64,000 nt of DNA from Streptomyces chattanoogensis (GTDB taxonomy: Bacteria; Actinomycetota; Actinomycetes; Streptomycetales; Streptomycetaceae). Below are positions 26,186 through 35,641 of the stretch, piece after piece (the stretch's first letter is position 1; each line of letters begins with the position of its first letter). Under the pieces are notes generated by a model. It worked only from the letters and a program-made list of their open reading frames with translations, was not told the DNA's origin and did not search any database. The position numbers and the translations under genes were made by a program. The stretch lies in the NCBI RefSeq assembly GCF_001294335.1, contig NZ_LGKG01000133.1, positions 55,494 to 119,493 on the forward strand. Reading direction: 5' to 3'.

Positions 26186-27940
26186 GTGGACCCGGTGATC
26201 GTCGTCGGGGCCGGCCCGGTCGGCCTCTGCCTCGCCCTCTCGCTCACCCGTCGCGGGGTGCCCGTCGTCGTCCTGGACGAGACCGACGGCCAGGACGACA
26301 CCCGCCCGGCCCGCACCGCCGTGCTCCGCCAGGACACCGCGGCCCTCGTCGGCCGGCTCGGCTGCGGCGACACCCTCGAGAGCGAGGGCACCCGGTGGAC
26401 GGCGTGGCGCACGGTGCGGCGGCGGCGCCTGCTGGAGCGGGTCGCCTTCGCCCCCCGTATCCCGGACGACGCGGCGCCCGCCGCCCTCGCCTCCCCGGTG
26501 CACCTCCCCCAGCACTCCCTCGCCCGCGCGCTGCACGCCGCGCTCGCCCGGGAGAAGCTCGCCCGGATCGTCACCGGCAGCCGGCTGACGGAACTGGAGC
26601 AGGACGAACACGGCGTCAGCGCGCACACCCGCGGCACCAACGGCACGTGGTGGCGCGGGAGTTACCTGGTCGGCTGTGACGGGCCGCGCTCGACCGTCCG
26701 CAAGCTGCTGGGGATCCGCTTCCCGGGCCGTACGGCCGTCGAACGGCATGCCGTGGCCGCGCTGCGCACCGAACTGCCCTGGCCCGGCGAGGGGCTGCTG
26801 CACCGTTCGCCGCCCCGGCACGGCGCAGGCTCCGGCGGCCCCTGCATCGAGGTAGCGGCCCGGCCGCTGCCCGACGGCGCCTGGCGGGTGGACTGGCTGC
26901 TGCCGCCCGGCCGCGAGCTGGTTACACCGGACGCCCTGGTGGCCCGGGTCCGGGACACCCTGGCGGGGTGGGCGGCGGAGCCGGGGGACGCGAGCGGGCG
27001 GTCCGCCGACCGGCCCGTCCCCCCGTACGAGCTCCTCGACACCGGCGTGCACACCGTTCACCACCGGCTGGCCCGGACCTGGCGGCAGGGCCGGGCGTTC
27101 CTCGCGGGGGATGCCGCGCATCTCCTGGGCGCGCTCGGCACCCAGGGGCTGGACGAGGGGCTGCGGGACGCCGAGAACCTCGCCTGGAAGCTGGGCCTGG
27201 CCTGGCACCACGGCGGCTCCGAGACGCTGCTGGACAGCTATCAGGACGAGCGCCGGGGCGCGGTGGCGGACCGGCTGCGCGCCGCGGACCAGGCGCTGCC
27301 GCTGCTGCGGGACGGCGGCGCGGTGCGCTGGCGGACCGTGCTGCCGGGCGCGGCGCGCGGGCAGAGCGCTCTGCTGACGGACGGCCATCTGGGGCGCGGA
27401 CCGCTGGGCGCGCCGCCCGCCTATCCCCGTTCCCCGCTCGTCCCGGCCGCCGGGCAGGCGGGCACGGCGGCGGCCGGCACCCGGCCCGGGGCGCCGGTCA
27501 CCGATGTGCCGGTGACCGCCGGCGACGGCTCGGTGGTCCGGCTGCGGGACCGCCTCGGGCACGGCCTCCTGGTGGTGCTGGTGGCGCCCGGCACCGGCGT
27601 CTGGGACCGGCGGCACTGGCAGTCGGCGGGGCTGATGCCGCAGCTGACCGCCGCGGTCGAGGCGTTGCCGATGGCCGCCGAGATCCTGGTCACCGAGGCC
27701 TATCCGGGCGCCGCCGCGCACACCGTCCTGGTCGTACGGCCCGATGGCCATCTGGTCACGGCACTGTCCGGCGTCCGTCCGGCCGAGCTGTCGGCGTGCG
27801 CGGACGCGGTACGGGGCGGCGGGGCGTCCGGGCGCGGGGCCGGTGCGTCCGGTGCCGGTGACGGCCGGAGCGGGGATCCGGGGGCCGGTCCGGCGGTTGA
27901 CCCTGCGGGAGCCCCCGTGCTTCACTCCGAAGGTGACTGA
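26186..27940 (+). CDS. FAD-dependent aromatic-type monooxygenase
   Basis: 584 residues. Rossmann motif VVGAGPVGLCLALSL (about 6–20), DG motif GCDGPRSTVRKLLG (about 165), and GDAAHLLGALGTQGLDEGLRDAENLAWKL-type sequence (about 309–337), followed by a thioredoxin-like C-terminal domain (about 430–545), as in phenol-2-monooxygenase/RdmE-like enzymes. The tail (about 550–584) is Gly/Ala/Asp-rich. GGGAG is 9 nt before the GTG start. Its stop overlaps the start of the small leader peptide for the cysteine dioxygenase operon, although the functional link is not evident. Substrate unknown; no polyketide cluster surrounds it. Confidence 0.88.
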   Translation: MDPVIVVGAGPVGLCLALSLTRRGVPVVVLDETDGQDDTRPARTAVLRQDTAALVGRLGCGDTLESEGTRWTAWRTVRRRRLLERVAFAPRIPDDAAPAALASPVHLPQHSLARALHAALAREKLARIVTGSRLTELEQDEHGVSAHTRGTNGTWWRGSYLVGCDGPRSTVRKLLGIRFPGRTAVERHAVAALRTELPWPGEGLLHRSPPRHGAGSGGPCIEVAARPLPDGAWRVDWLLPPGRELVTPDALVARVRDTLAGWAAEPGDASGRSADRPVPPYELLDTGVHTVHHRLARTWRQGRAFLAGDAAHLLGALGTQGLDEGLRDAENLAWKLGLAWHHGGSETLLDSYQDERRGAVADRLRAADQALPLLRDGGAVRWRTVLPGAARGQSALLTDGHLGRGPLGAPPAYPRSPLVPAAGQAGTAAAGTRPGAPVTDVPVTAGDGSVVRLRDRLGHGLLVVLVAPGTGVWDRRHWQSAGLMPQLTAAVEALPMAAEILVTEAYPGAAAHTVLVVRPDGHLVTALSGVRPAELSACADAVRGGGASGRGAGASGAGDGRSGDPGAGPAVDPAGAPVLHSEGD

Positions 27941-28019
27941 TCACGGCTCGCGTTTCTGGCGGAGGGTCCATCTGGACCTGGTCCGCTACGCGGGCTGCAT
28001 GTGTCGTCCGTCTGTTTGA
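27933..28019 (+). CDS. Putative sulfur-amino-acid leader peptide (28 aa)
   Basis: A 28-residue frame from GTG 27933 to TGA 28019. The core reads RRVHLDLVRYAGCMC, which matches the R-x-H-x-D-L-x-R…C pattern of short leader peptides that streptomycetes place upstream of sulfur-metabolism genes. Two Cys and a Met lie at the end, as expected for a ribosome that stalls when cysteine is short. The start overlaps the monooxygenase stop and has only a weak ribosome-binding site (GAAG immediately before it). A hairpin (28037–28069) and the cysteine dioxygenase gene follow. Identification is from pattern recognition. Confidence 0.6.
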   Translation: MTDHGSRFWRRVHLDLVRYAGCMCRPSV

Positions 28020-28036
28020 TCCGCCTCTTCTTTCTC

Positions 28037-28069
28037 ACGCGGCCCCGCGCTTCCCTCCGGTGGCCGCGT
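28037..28069 (+). promoter_or_regulatory. Possible attenuator hairpin before cysteine dioxygenase
   Basis: A perfect 8-bp stem ACGCGGCC/GGCCGCGT with a 17-nt loop starts 17 nt after the leader-peptide stop and ends 28 nt before the dioxygenase start. The placement suits a structure altered by a stalled ribosome. Confidence 0.45.
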
Positions 28070-28097
28070 CTCCTCGCGATCACTCAGGACGGTTTCC

Positions 28098-28658
28098 GTG
28101 CCCGATGTCCCTACCCTCGCGCGCCCGCACACCCGCGGCGAGGACGCAGATCCCGACCACGACCGCGGCCCCGGCGCCGCCGAACTTCTCGACTTCGCCC
28201 GCCGCACCGCCGCGGACGCGGCACTCGTCGCCACGCTCCCCCTCGACCCCGAGGGCCGTACCTGGATCCGGCTGGACGGGCCCGGCGGCAGCGAGGCCTG
28301 GCTGATCGGCTGGCCGCCCGGCACCGGCACCGGCTGGCACGACCACGGCGGCTCGCGGGGCGCCTTCGCGACGGCCGCGGGCGAGCTGACGGAACAGTCG
28401 CTCGCCGTCCAACTGCCCACCGAGGGCTGGAAGACGCTGGAACTCGCGGATGGCGTGGACCGCGAGCGCCGGCTCCGCGACGGCCTCGGCCGGGCGTTCG
28501 GCCCGCACCATGTCCACCAGGTCCTCAACCTTTCCGAGGACACCCATGCGGTCTCGGTGCACGCCTACTATCCGCCGCTGCCCCTGATGCGGCGCTACAG
28601 CCGCACCGGACCGGTACTGCGGCTGGAAGAGGTCGAGCGCCCGGAGGTGTGGACATGA
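28098..28658 (+). CDS. Cysteine dioxygenase family protein
   Basis: 186 residues. A cupin that oxidises L-cysteine to cysteine sulfinate with Fe(II). Two metal His are in GWHDHGGSRGAF (about 75–86) and a third in HHVHQVLN (about 135–142), followed by the SVHAYYPPL motif (about 152–160). The GTG at 28098 has AGGA 8 nt upstream. Its TGA overlaps the rhodanese ATG (ATGA), so the two are translationally coupled. Confidence 0.92.
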   Translation: MPDVPTLARPHTRGEDADPDHDRGPGAAELLDFARRTAADAALVATLPLDPEGRTWIRLDGPGGSEAWLIGWPPGTGTGWHDHGGSRGAFATAAGELTEQSLAVQLPTEGWKTLELADGVDRERRLRDGLGRAFGPHHVHQVLNLSEDTHAVSVHAYYPPLPLMRRYSRTGPVLRLEEVERPEVWT

Positions 28659-29047
28659 CCGCCGTCGACGCACTTCTCGCGCAGGCCCGCGCCGTACTGC
28701 GGCGGGTGGGCCCCGAGGAGGCCGCGGCCGTCCAGGAGGCGGGCGGGCTACTGGTGGACATCCGGTACGCGGCGCTGCGCGAGCGCGACGGCACCGTCCC
28801 CGGCGCCCTGGTCGTGGAACGCAATGAGCTCGAATGGCGCCTGGACCCGACGGGCGACCACCGCGCCCCCGAGGTGATGCACCATGATCTGAGCACGCTT
28901 CCGGTCGTGGTGATCTGCAACGAGGGCTATGCGTCCAGCCTCGCGGCGTTCTCCCTGCGGCAGTTGGGGCTGCGCGGGGCGACCGACCTGACGGGCGGTT
29001 TCCAGGCCTGGCGGGCGGCGGGGCTGCCCGTTGCCCGCGGGACCTGA
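28655..29047 (+). CDS. Rhodanese-like sulfurtransferase
   Basis: 130 residues, a single rhodanese domain. The active-site loop CNEGYASS (Cys about 89) follows the VVVICN strand; LVDIRYAALRERDGTVPGAL (about 32–51) is the CH2A-like region. Overlaps the cysteine dioxygenase gene by 4 bp. Together they should route cysteine sulfur: the dioxygenase makes sulfinate and the rhodanese handles sulfane sulfur. Confidence 0.92.
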   Translation: MTAVDALLAQARAVLRRVGPEEAAAVQEAGGLLVDIRYAALRERDGTVPGALVVERNELEWRLDPTGDHRAPEVMHHDLSTLPVVVICNEGYASSLAAFSLRQLGLRGATDLTGGFQAWRAAGLPVARGT

Positions 29048-29132
29048 GGCCCCGCCGGAACGCCCCGCCGGCGAACCGGCTCCGCCCCCTGCGCCGGTCA
29101 CCCGGCCGACCGCACCTCCGGCGCTCCTCGGG

Positions 29133-29786
29133 TCACATCTCCGGCAGCTGCTGCTCCAGCAGCTCCGGGTCCTCCCCCTCCTCCTCCAGGGCCCGGCGGA
29201 CCACCCGGAGGGCGAGCCCTTCCGCATAGCCCTTACGGGCCAGCATCCCGGCCAGGCGGCGCAGGCGTTTGTCGCGGTCCAGGCCCCTGGTCGACCGGAG
29301 TTTGCGGTCGACCAGCTCCCGGGCGGTGGACTCCTCCTGCTCGGAGTCGAGACGGCCGACGGCCTCGTCGATCAGGGCGGAGTCCACCCCCTTGGTGCGC
29401 AGCTCGCGGGCGAGGGCGCGGCGGGCCAGGCCGCGGCCGTGGTGGCGGGACTCCACCCAGGCACCGGCGAACGCCGCGTCGTCGATCAGACCGACGTCCT
29501 CGAACCGGGAGAGCACCTCCTCCGCGGCCTCCTCGGGGATGCCTCGCCGGCGCAGGGCGTCCCCGAGCTGTTTGCGGGTACGCGGGCTCCCGGTGAGCAG
29601 GCGCAGGCATATCGCCCGTGCCTGCTCCTCGGGAGTACGCGGCGGTTCCGTCCCGGCCCTCGACGAGGCGGAACCGCCGCTGTCCTTGCGGCCCCTGCGG
29701 CCCGGGCCTCCGATACGGGTCTCGGCGTCACCTGCGGCGCTGACGGTGTCGTCCTCGCCGCCCGGCCATTCCGTTCGCCGTGTCAT
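29133..29786 (-). CDS. recX: RecA regulator RecX
   Basis: 217 residues. A Gly/Ser/Arg-rich N-terminal extension (about 1–50) precedes the three-helix-repeat RecX domain (about 52–205), with motifs such as GLIDDAAFAGAWVESR and GLARRALARELR. It restrains RecA filament extension. It lies 6 bp downstream of recA and is transcribed with it. Confidence 0.95.
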   Translation of the reverse strand: MTRRTEWPGGEDDTVSAAGDAETRIGGPGRRGRKDSGGSASSRAGTEPPRTPEEQARAICLRLLTGSPRTRKQLGDALRRRGIPEEAAEEVLSRFEDVGLIDDAAFAGAWVESRHHGRGLARRALARELRTKGVDSALIDEAVGRLDSEQEESTARELVDRKLRSTRGLDRDKRLRRLAGMLARKGYAEGLALRVVRRALEEEGEDPELLEQQLPEM

Positions 29787-29792
29787 GACGGG

Positions 29793-30914
<1,122 letters not shown>

Positions 30915-31050
30915 GGGTTCCACCCGGTTTGCTTGAGTCGATCGCTTCACGTCCATGACGCTAACGCCTGCCACTGACAATGCGCCCGGACCCGGCTCCA
31001 GCCTGTGGATAACTCCGCGGAAAGCCGCCGGATCACGGACTGGAGCCCCC

Positions 31051-31080
31051 ATAAGAATGGATGTTCGAATTTGGTGTCAA
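31051..31080 (-). promoter_or_regulatory. recA promoter with LexA (SOS) box in its spacer
   Basis: On the minus strand, TTGACA (31075–31080) and TCTTAT (31051–31056) are separated by 18 nt. The spacer contains CGAACATCCATTC (31055–31067), the LexA operator known from Streptomyces recA. LexA bound there would block polymerase directly. Expected 5' leader is about 130 nt. Confidence 0.85.
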
Positions 31081-31104
31081 GCGCGACGCCCGGGGGCGAA
31101 CGCC

Positions 31105-32655
31105 TCACCCCACGGGCACGGTGGCGCCGGGTGCTCCGCTCGGCGCGAGCACCAGCCTCGACATCACCGCGAGCGGCAACGACGGGTTGGCCGCCGCCGC
31201 TTCCGCCACCTGGCTGTCGGCGTCGGCGAGCAGCTCCTCGATGACCGGCGGCGGCAGGGCGGGGTGGCCCGCGGCGATGCCTCTCGCCCGCTTGTCCGCC
31301 AGGCAGGCGAGCAGCGACGCGGCCGTCGCATTGGGGTGCCGGGCGATCTCGCGGAGCGCCTTGCGCACCGGCGGTTCGTGCCGGGCCAGGTCCTCCAGCA
31401 GCGCCGGCGGCGCATCCGGGTTGGCCGCCACCTTGGCGACGACCGCAACCGAGTGCCGGTCGACCATGGCGCGCAGCCGGGCTTCGGTGAGGCCCGGGTG
31501 CGGCGCGATGGACTTGACCACTTTCGCGTCGGGGTCGGCGGCCAGCGCGTCGCGGATCCGGGGCGGCAGATCGCGTCGTTCGGCCAGGAGCATCCGCACG
31601 GCCGCATCCGGCGACCCGGCCAGCTCCTCGGCCTCGGCGGGCGAGGCGGCGGCGATCCGCGGCAGCAGGGTCGCGCCGATCCTGGTGGTGCCGGCCAGGC
31701 GGGCGAGCACGTCGAGCGGCACCTGCGGGTTGTGGGCGAGCATGCGCCGCACGTCGTCCGCACGGTCGGTGGCCAGCGCGCGGATCGTGGCGTCATCGAT
31801 CGCGGGGTTGCCGGCGAGGTCGGCCCGGACACCGGGCACGGGATCGCCGGCGAGCCGTTCCGCCGCCTCCGGCGGGAGGTCGGGACGGGCGGCGAGCTGC
31901 CAGCGCAGCAGCATCGAGGGGTGACCGGCGAACCCGGCGGCGGCTTCGGCGGGTGTGGCCGGGTTCCCCAGCGCCATGTGCTGTATCTCGTGCACGGTGG
32001 ACTGGTGGGAGCCGTCACAGGCGGCACCCGCCCGGAGATCGCAGTCGGTCCGCGGGCAGTGCGGATCATGCACGAACGGCGTCTCTTCGCGGTCGCAGAC
32101 CAGGCAGCGCAGTGCCTCAGGCAGCCCCTCGCCCGTGAGCAGCATCGCCAGTACGTCCGGTGGTGCCGCCTCGTTGGCCGCCACCGCACGGCGGACCTCG
32201 GCATGCGGATGGCGCGCGAGCCGGGCGGCCGTCTCCGGCGTCGTCCACAACGCGAGCTCGGCGACGACCCGTACGTCCGGATCGGCGGCGAGTGTCTCCA
32301 CGACGTCGGGCGGCAGACCGGGGCAGGCCGCCAGCCTCTCCCGGCGCCCGACGGCCGGATCCGCCGCGAGCAGGCGTGCCCACTCCGGGCGGCCGGCACC
32401 CCTGTCGAGCAGGGCGAACGCGGCGTCCGGCTGCGTGACGGGATCGATGTCGGCGGCGGTCAGCCGGCCCTCGTACACAAGCCGGGCGGCGGTCTCCGCC
32501 ACCCGCGCGGACAGCGCGAGCGCCTGCGCACGGCTGAGGTCCTCGCGCGTGGCGAGGACCTCGCCGATGTCCTCGTCCGCGATTGCTGTCAGCCGGTCGA
32601 CCAGCTCGGCCGGCAGGGCGGGATTGGCGGCGAGGCCGCACGGGAGAGGGTCCAC
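31105..32655 (-). CDS. Leucine-rich-repeat-variant (LRV) protein with a Cys cluster
   Basis: 516 residues built from ~24-residue helical repeats of the form NPxxPxxLLxxLAxDPDxxVRxxVA, on both sides of an insertion at about 183–218. The insertion holds five Cys and several His (CLVC, then HC, DC, AC). LRV proteins were first described in Azotobacter with an Fe–S cluster, so a metal or Fe–S site is plausible here. There is no signal peptide or TM segment. It lies between recA and a permease gene in the same direction but separated from recA by its promoter. GTG start at 32653–32655. Function unknown. Confidence 0.8.
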   Translation of the reverse strand: MDPLPCGLAANPALPAELVDRLTAIADEDIGEVLATREDLSRAQALALSARVAETAARLVYEGRLTAADIDPVTQPDAAFALLDRGAGRPEWARLLAADPAVGRRERLAACPGLPPDVVETLAADPDVRVVAELALWTTPETAARLARHPHAEVRRAVAANEAAPPDVLAMLLTGEGLPEALRCLVCDREETPFVHDPHCPRTDCDLRAGAACDGSHQSTVHEIQHMALGNPATPAEAAAGFAGHPSMLLRWQLAARPDLPPEAAERLAGDPVPGVRADLAGNPAIDDATIRALATDRADDVRRMLAHNPQVPLDVLARLAGTTRIGATLLPRIAAASPAEAEELAGSPDAAVRMLLAERRDLPPRIRDALAADPDAKVVKSIAPHPGLTEARLRAMVDRHSVAVVAKVAANPDAPPALLEDLARHEPPVRKALREIARHPNATAASLLACLADKRARGIAAGHPALPPPVIEELLADADSQVAEAAAANPSLPLAVMSRLVLAPSGAPGATVPVG

Positions 32656-32720
32656 GGGGTCATCCTGCCCCGGCCATGATCGGTCGGCCCGTGGATTTCG
32701 GTGCCGGCCCGGTCCGCCGC

Positions 32721-33968
32721 TCAGCCCTCACCGGACGCGTCCTGCGCGGGGGCCGGCGGCCGGTCGCGGTCGCTGTGGAGGGTGCGGCGGACGCGGGCGA
32801 GGGCCCTGGCGCCGCGGGTGCGGCCGGCCCTGCCGTGGACACGGGGGTCGTCGGTGACCTCGTAGCGCTTGACGTAGGCGCCCAGGAACGCCTGCAGCGT
32901 GGCGGTGGCCGGGATGGCGATCAGGGCGCCGACCGCGCCCATAAGGGCCGTGCCCGCGACGACCGAGCCGAAGGCGACGGCCGGGTGGATGTCCACGGTC
33001 TTGGCGGTGATCCGGGGCTGGAGGAGGTAGTTCTCGAACTGCTGGTAGACCACGACGAAGCCGAAGACCCACACCGCGTACCAGGGGTTGACCGTGAAGG
33101 CGATCAGGATGGGCAGCGCGCCCGCCAGATAGGTGCCGATGGTCGGTATGAACTGCGAGATCAGCCCGACCCACATGCCCAGCGCCGGGGCGTAGGGCAC
33201 GCCCAGGATCTCCAGCAGGACGTAGTGCGCGATGCCGGAGATCAGCGCCATCAGCCCGCGCGAGTAGAGATAGCCGCCGGTCTTGGTGACCGCGATCTCC
33301 CAGGCCCGCAGCACCTCTGTCTGGCGCCGCGGCGGCAGGACGGAGCACAGCGCACGGCGCAGCCGGGGGCCGTCCGCGGCGAAGTAGAACGAGAACAGCG
33401 CCACCGACAGGAAGTTGAACAGGCTGCCCAGCACCGTCGCGGAGACCGCGAGGACGTTGTTGGCGCTGTCCTGGACGTACTTCTGCAGCCAGTCGGACCG
33501 GAGCAGGTTGTTCTGCACCTCGACCCGCGAGAGGTGGGAGTGGAAGGTGCTGTTCAGCCAGCTGATGAGGGAGTCCAGATACTGCGGGAACTCCTCCACC
33601 ATCGTCGCTATCTGGCCGGCGAGCATGGAGCCGAGCAGAGTGAAGAACCCGGCCGCGCCGACGAGGATGCCGAGGAAGACCGCGCCGGTGGCCACCCCGC
33701 GCCGCACACCGCGGGCCGCCATCCAGTCGACGGCCGGCTCGATGGCCAGCGCGAGGAAGAACGCGATCAGAATGTTCAGCAGCAGCGTGATCAGCTGGTG
33801 GAAGCCCCAGGTGGCGAGCTGGAAGCAGGCCACCAGGGCGAGCGCGAGCACCATGGCGCGCGGCAGCCAGCGCGGCATCCGCGCACCGGACCGGTCGTCG
33901 GGCCGGTCGTGGGGCCGGTCGTCGCGGCTCGGTTCGTCGTTGCTGGTGATCTTATCTGTCGCGGGCAC
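32721..33968 (-). CDS. AI-2E family (PerM/YhhQ-type) permease
   Basis: 415 residues. After a hydrophilic N-terminus (about 1–32) come two TM segments (about 36–75), another near 85–108, an extracytoplasmic stretch (about 110–165), then four more TM segments (about 170–365), including the family motif PYAPALGMWVGLISQFIPTIGTYLAGALP (about 265–293) and QPRITAKTVDIHP. The basic C-terminal tail is cytosolic. Family members export varied small molecules, so AI-2 specificity should not be assumed. The GTG at 33966–33968 is favoured; the MPRWLP Met 30 codons later is a possible alternative. Confidence 0.88.
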   Translation of the reverse strand: MPATDKITSNDEPSRDDRPHDRPDDRSGARMPRWLPRAMVLALALVACFQLATWGFHQLITLLLNILIAFFLALAIEPAVDWMAARGVRRGVATGAVFLGILVGAAGFFTLLGSMLAGQIATMVEEFPQYLDSLISWLNSTFHSHLSRVEVQNNLLRSDWLQKYVQDSANNVLAVSATVLGSLFNFLSVALFSFYFAADGPRLRRALCSVLPPRRQTEVLRAWEIAVTKTGGYLYSRGLMALISGIAHYVLLEILGVPYAPALGMWVGLISQFIPTIGTYLAGALPILIAFTVNPWYAVWVFGFVVVYQQFENYLLQPRITAKTVDIHPAVAFGSVVAGTALMGAVGALIAIPATATLQAFLGAYVKRYEVTDDPRVHGRAGRTRGARALARVRRTLHSDRDRPPAPAQDASGEG

Positions 33969-34090
33969 CCAGCCAGTGTGGCCTACGGCACCGACATCCC
34001 CGGCCCGGCCCCGCACATCCGTGCACCGCCGGTCAGGACCGGTGGCCGCGCCCCGTCCGCCGCGGGTGGCTCACCGTTCGTCCCAGCGGG

Positions 34091-34285
34091 TCACTGCTTG
34101 TCGTAGGGGACGTCCATCGTCGCGCAGACCACCCGCCACACCTCTTTGGCGCTCCATCCCGCGTCCAGCGCCTCATGGACGGTCCGTCCGCCGAGGCCGG
34201 ACATCACATGGTCGCGCGCGAAGGAATCGGCGTACGCCGCTCCGAAGTGATCCGCCATCCGCTGCCAGAAAACCGTCAACCGCAT
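34091..34285 (-). CDS. DUF3046 protein
   Basis: 64 residues, full match to the short actinobacterial DUF3046 pattern: MRLTVFWQRMADHFG at the start, RDHVMSGLGGRTVHEALDAG in the middle and DVPYD near the end. It is regularly found close to recA in actinobacteria (also in mycobacteria). Function unknown. Confidence 0.92.
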   Translation of the reverse strand: MRLTVFWQRMADHFGAAYADSFARDHVMSGLGGRTVHEALDAGWSAKEVWRVVCATMDVPYDKQ

Positions 34286-34363
34286 GCCGTTCAGTATCCC
34301 GCCCTGGGAGGGCAGCCGGGCACGACCGGTGCCGCCGGGGGATTTCGGCCCTACGGTCGGGCC

Positions 34364-35287
34364 ATGGCCGAAAACGTGAGCCCACCGCCGACCCCTCTGG
34401 CGCGCGCCGAGCGCTTCATCTGGCTGACCGCCCGGGTACTGGAGCAGCGGCTCTTCGAGTACCACTTCCTCGGCGGCGGGGCGGACGCGGTGCTGACCGC
34501 GCTCGCCGCGTACCGCAATGACGACGACGGCTACGGGCATGCGCTGGAGCCCGATCTGCGCGGCCCGGTCAGCCAGCCGCTGCACACCGCGCACGCCCTG
34601 AAGGTGCTGCATCGCATCGGGCGCTGCGACGGCCGCCAGGTGGAACGGATCTGCCGCTATCTGACGCGGATCTCGACCCCGGAGGGCGCGCTGCCCGCGC
34701 TGCACCCCTCGCTGCGCGGGTATCCGGCGGCGCCCTGGATCCCGGTGACCGACGATCCGCCGAGTGCCCTGCTGTCCACCGGCCCGGTGGTGGGCGTGCT
34801 GCACCGCAACGAGGTGTGGCACGCCTGGCTGTTCCGGGCCACGGACTACTGCTGGGCCGCGGTGGAGTCCCTGGAGCGGACCCATCCGTACGAGGTGGAG
34901 GCGGCGGTCGCCTTCCTGGACGGCGCTCCGGACCGGCCTCGGGCGGCCGCGGCGGCACAGCGGCTGGGCCGGGTCGTACGGGATCAGGGGCTGGTGCTGC
35001 TGGACCCGGAGCGGGCGGCGGAGGTCCCGGTGGCGCCGGGGTACGCCCCCGGGGAGCACCACCTGGCGTACGACTTCGCGCCGTCGCCGGACTCGCTGGC
35101 CCGTCAGTGGTTCAGCGACGCGGAGCTGGACCGGTCGCTGGACCACCTCGCCGCGCTCCAGTGGGAGGACGGCGGCTGGCCCATCACCTGGCGGGCGTGG
35201 GCACCGGGGACGGCGCTGGAGGGCCGCCCGATGGTGACGCTGGAAGCCCTGCTGACCCTGCGGGCGTACGGGCGTCGCATCGGCTGA
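34364..35287 (+). CDS. Alpha/alpha-toroid (prenyltransferase/squalene-cyclase-like) protein
   Basis: 307 residues. Helical repeats typical of terpenoid cyclase/prenyltransferase toroids, with repeat motifs such as NDDDGYGHALEPDLRGPVSQP (about 46–66) and QWEDGGWPITWRAWAPG near the C-terminus. The DxDD acid of cyclases is absent, so it is not a canonical squalene cyclase. No export signal. A sequence TACGGT about 7 nt before the ATG at 34364 could be a -10 for a leaderless transcript. Function unknown. Confidence 0.8.
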   Translation: MAENVSPPPTPLARAERFIWLTARVLEQRLFEYHFLGGGADAVLTALAAYRNDDDGYGHALEPDLRGPVSQPLHTAHALKVLHRIGRCDGRQVERICRYLTRISTPEGALPALHPSLRGYPAAPWIPVTDDPPSALLSTGPVVGVLHRNEVWHAWLFRATDYCWAAVESLERTHPYEVEAAVAFLDGAPDRPRAAAAAQRLGRVVRDQGLVLLDPERAAEVPVAPGYAPGEHHLAYDFAPSPDSLARQWFSDAELDRSLDHLAALQWEDGGWPITWRAWAPGTALEGRPMVTLEALLTLRAYGRRIG

Positions 35288-35323
35288 ACCCGGCGGGCCT
35301 CCCGGCGGTGGCCGCCCTCCAGG

Positions 35324-35641
35324 TCACCCTCCCAGGGCCCGCACCCCGGCGGCGACCGCCACGGCGACGGCGACCACCAGGAGGAACGGCGCCCGCAGCA
35401 CGAGCGCGAGGGCCGCGGCGGCCACTCCGGCGGCCCTGGCGTCGAGCATCAGGTCCTGGCCTTCGCCGAAGGTCTGCTGGGCGGTGAGCGCGGCGAGCAG
35501 GGCCACCGGGAGCAGCGCGGCCAGCCGCTTGACGAGCGGGCGCTCCAGGATGCCGGCGGGTGCCGCCAGGCCGAGGTACTTGACCAGATAGCACCCGACG
35601 GCGGTGACGCCGATCGCGATCCAGGTGTGCAGAGGGTTCAT
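35324..35641 (-). CDS. azlD: AzlD-type branched-chain amino acid transport subunit
   Basis: 105 residues, four hydrophobic segments, the size and pattern of AzlD. Its ATG overlaps the azlC stop by 4 bp. With AzlC it forms an exporter for branched-chain amino acids and some analogues. Confidence 0.9.
   Translation of the reverse strand: MNPLHTWIAIGVTAVGCYLVKYLGLAAPAGILERPLVKRLAALLPVALLAALTAQQTFGEGQDLMLDARAAGVAAAALALVLRAPFLLVVAVAVAVAAGVRALGG

Noticed and set aside
26186..27940. Monooxygenase as part of a polyketide cluster
   Set aside because: No ketosynthase, cyclase or regulator nearby; neighbours are transport and sulfur genes.
32721..33968. True AI-2 exporter
   Set aside because: The family name is historical; no luxS or AI-2 genes are in view, so specificity is not claimed.
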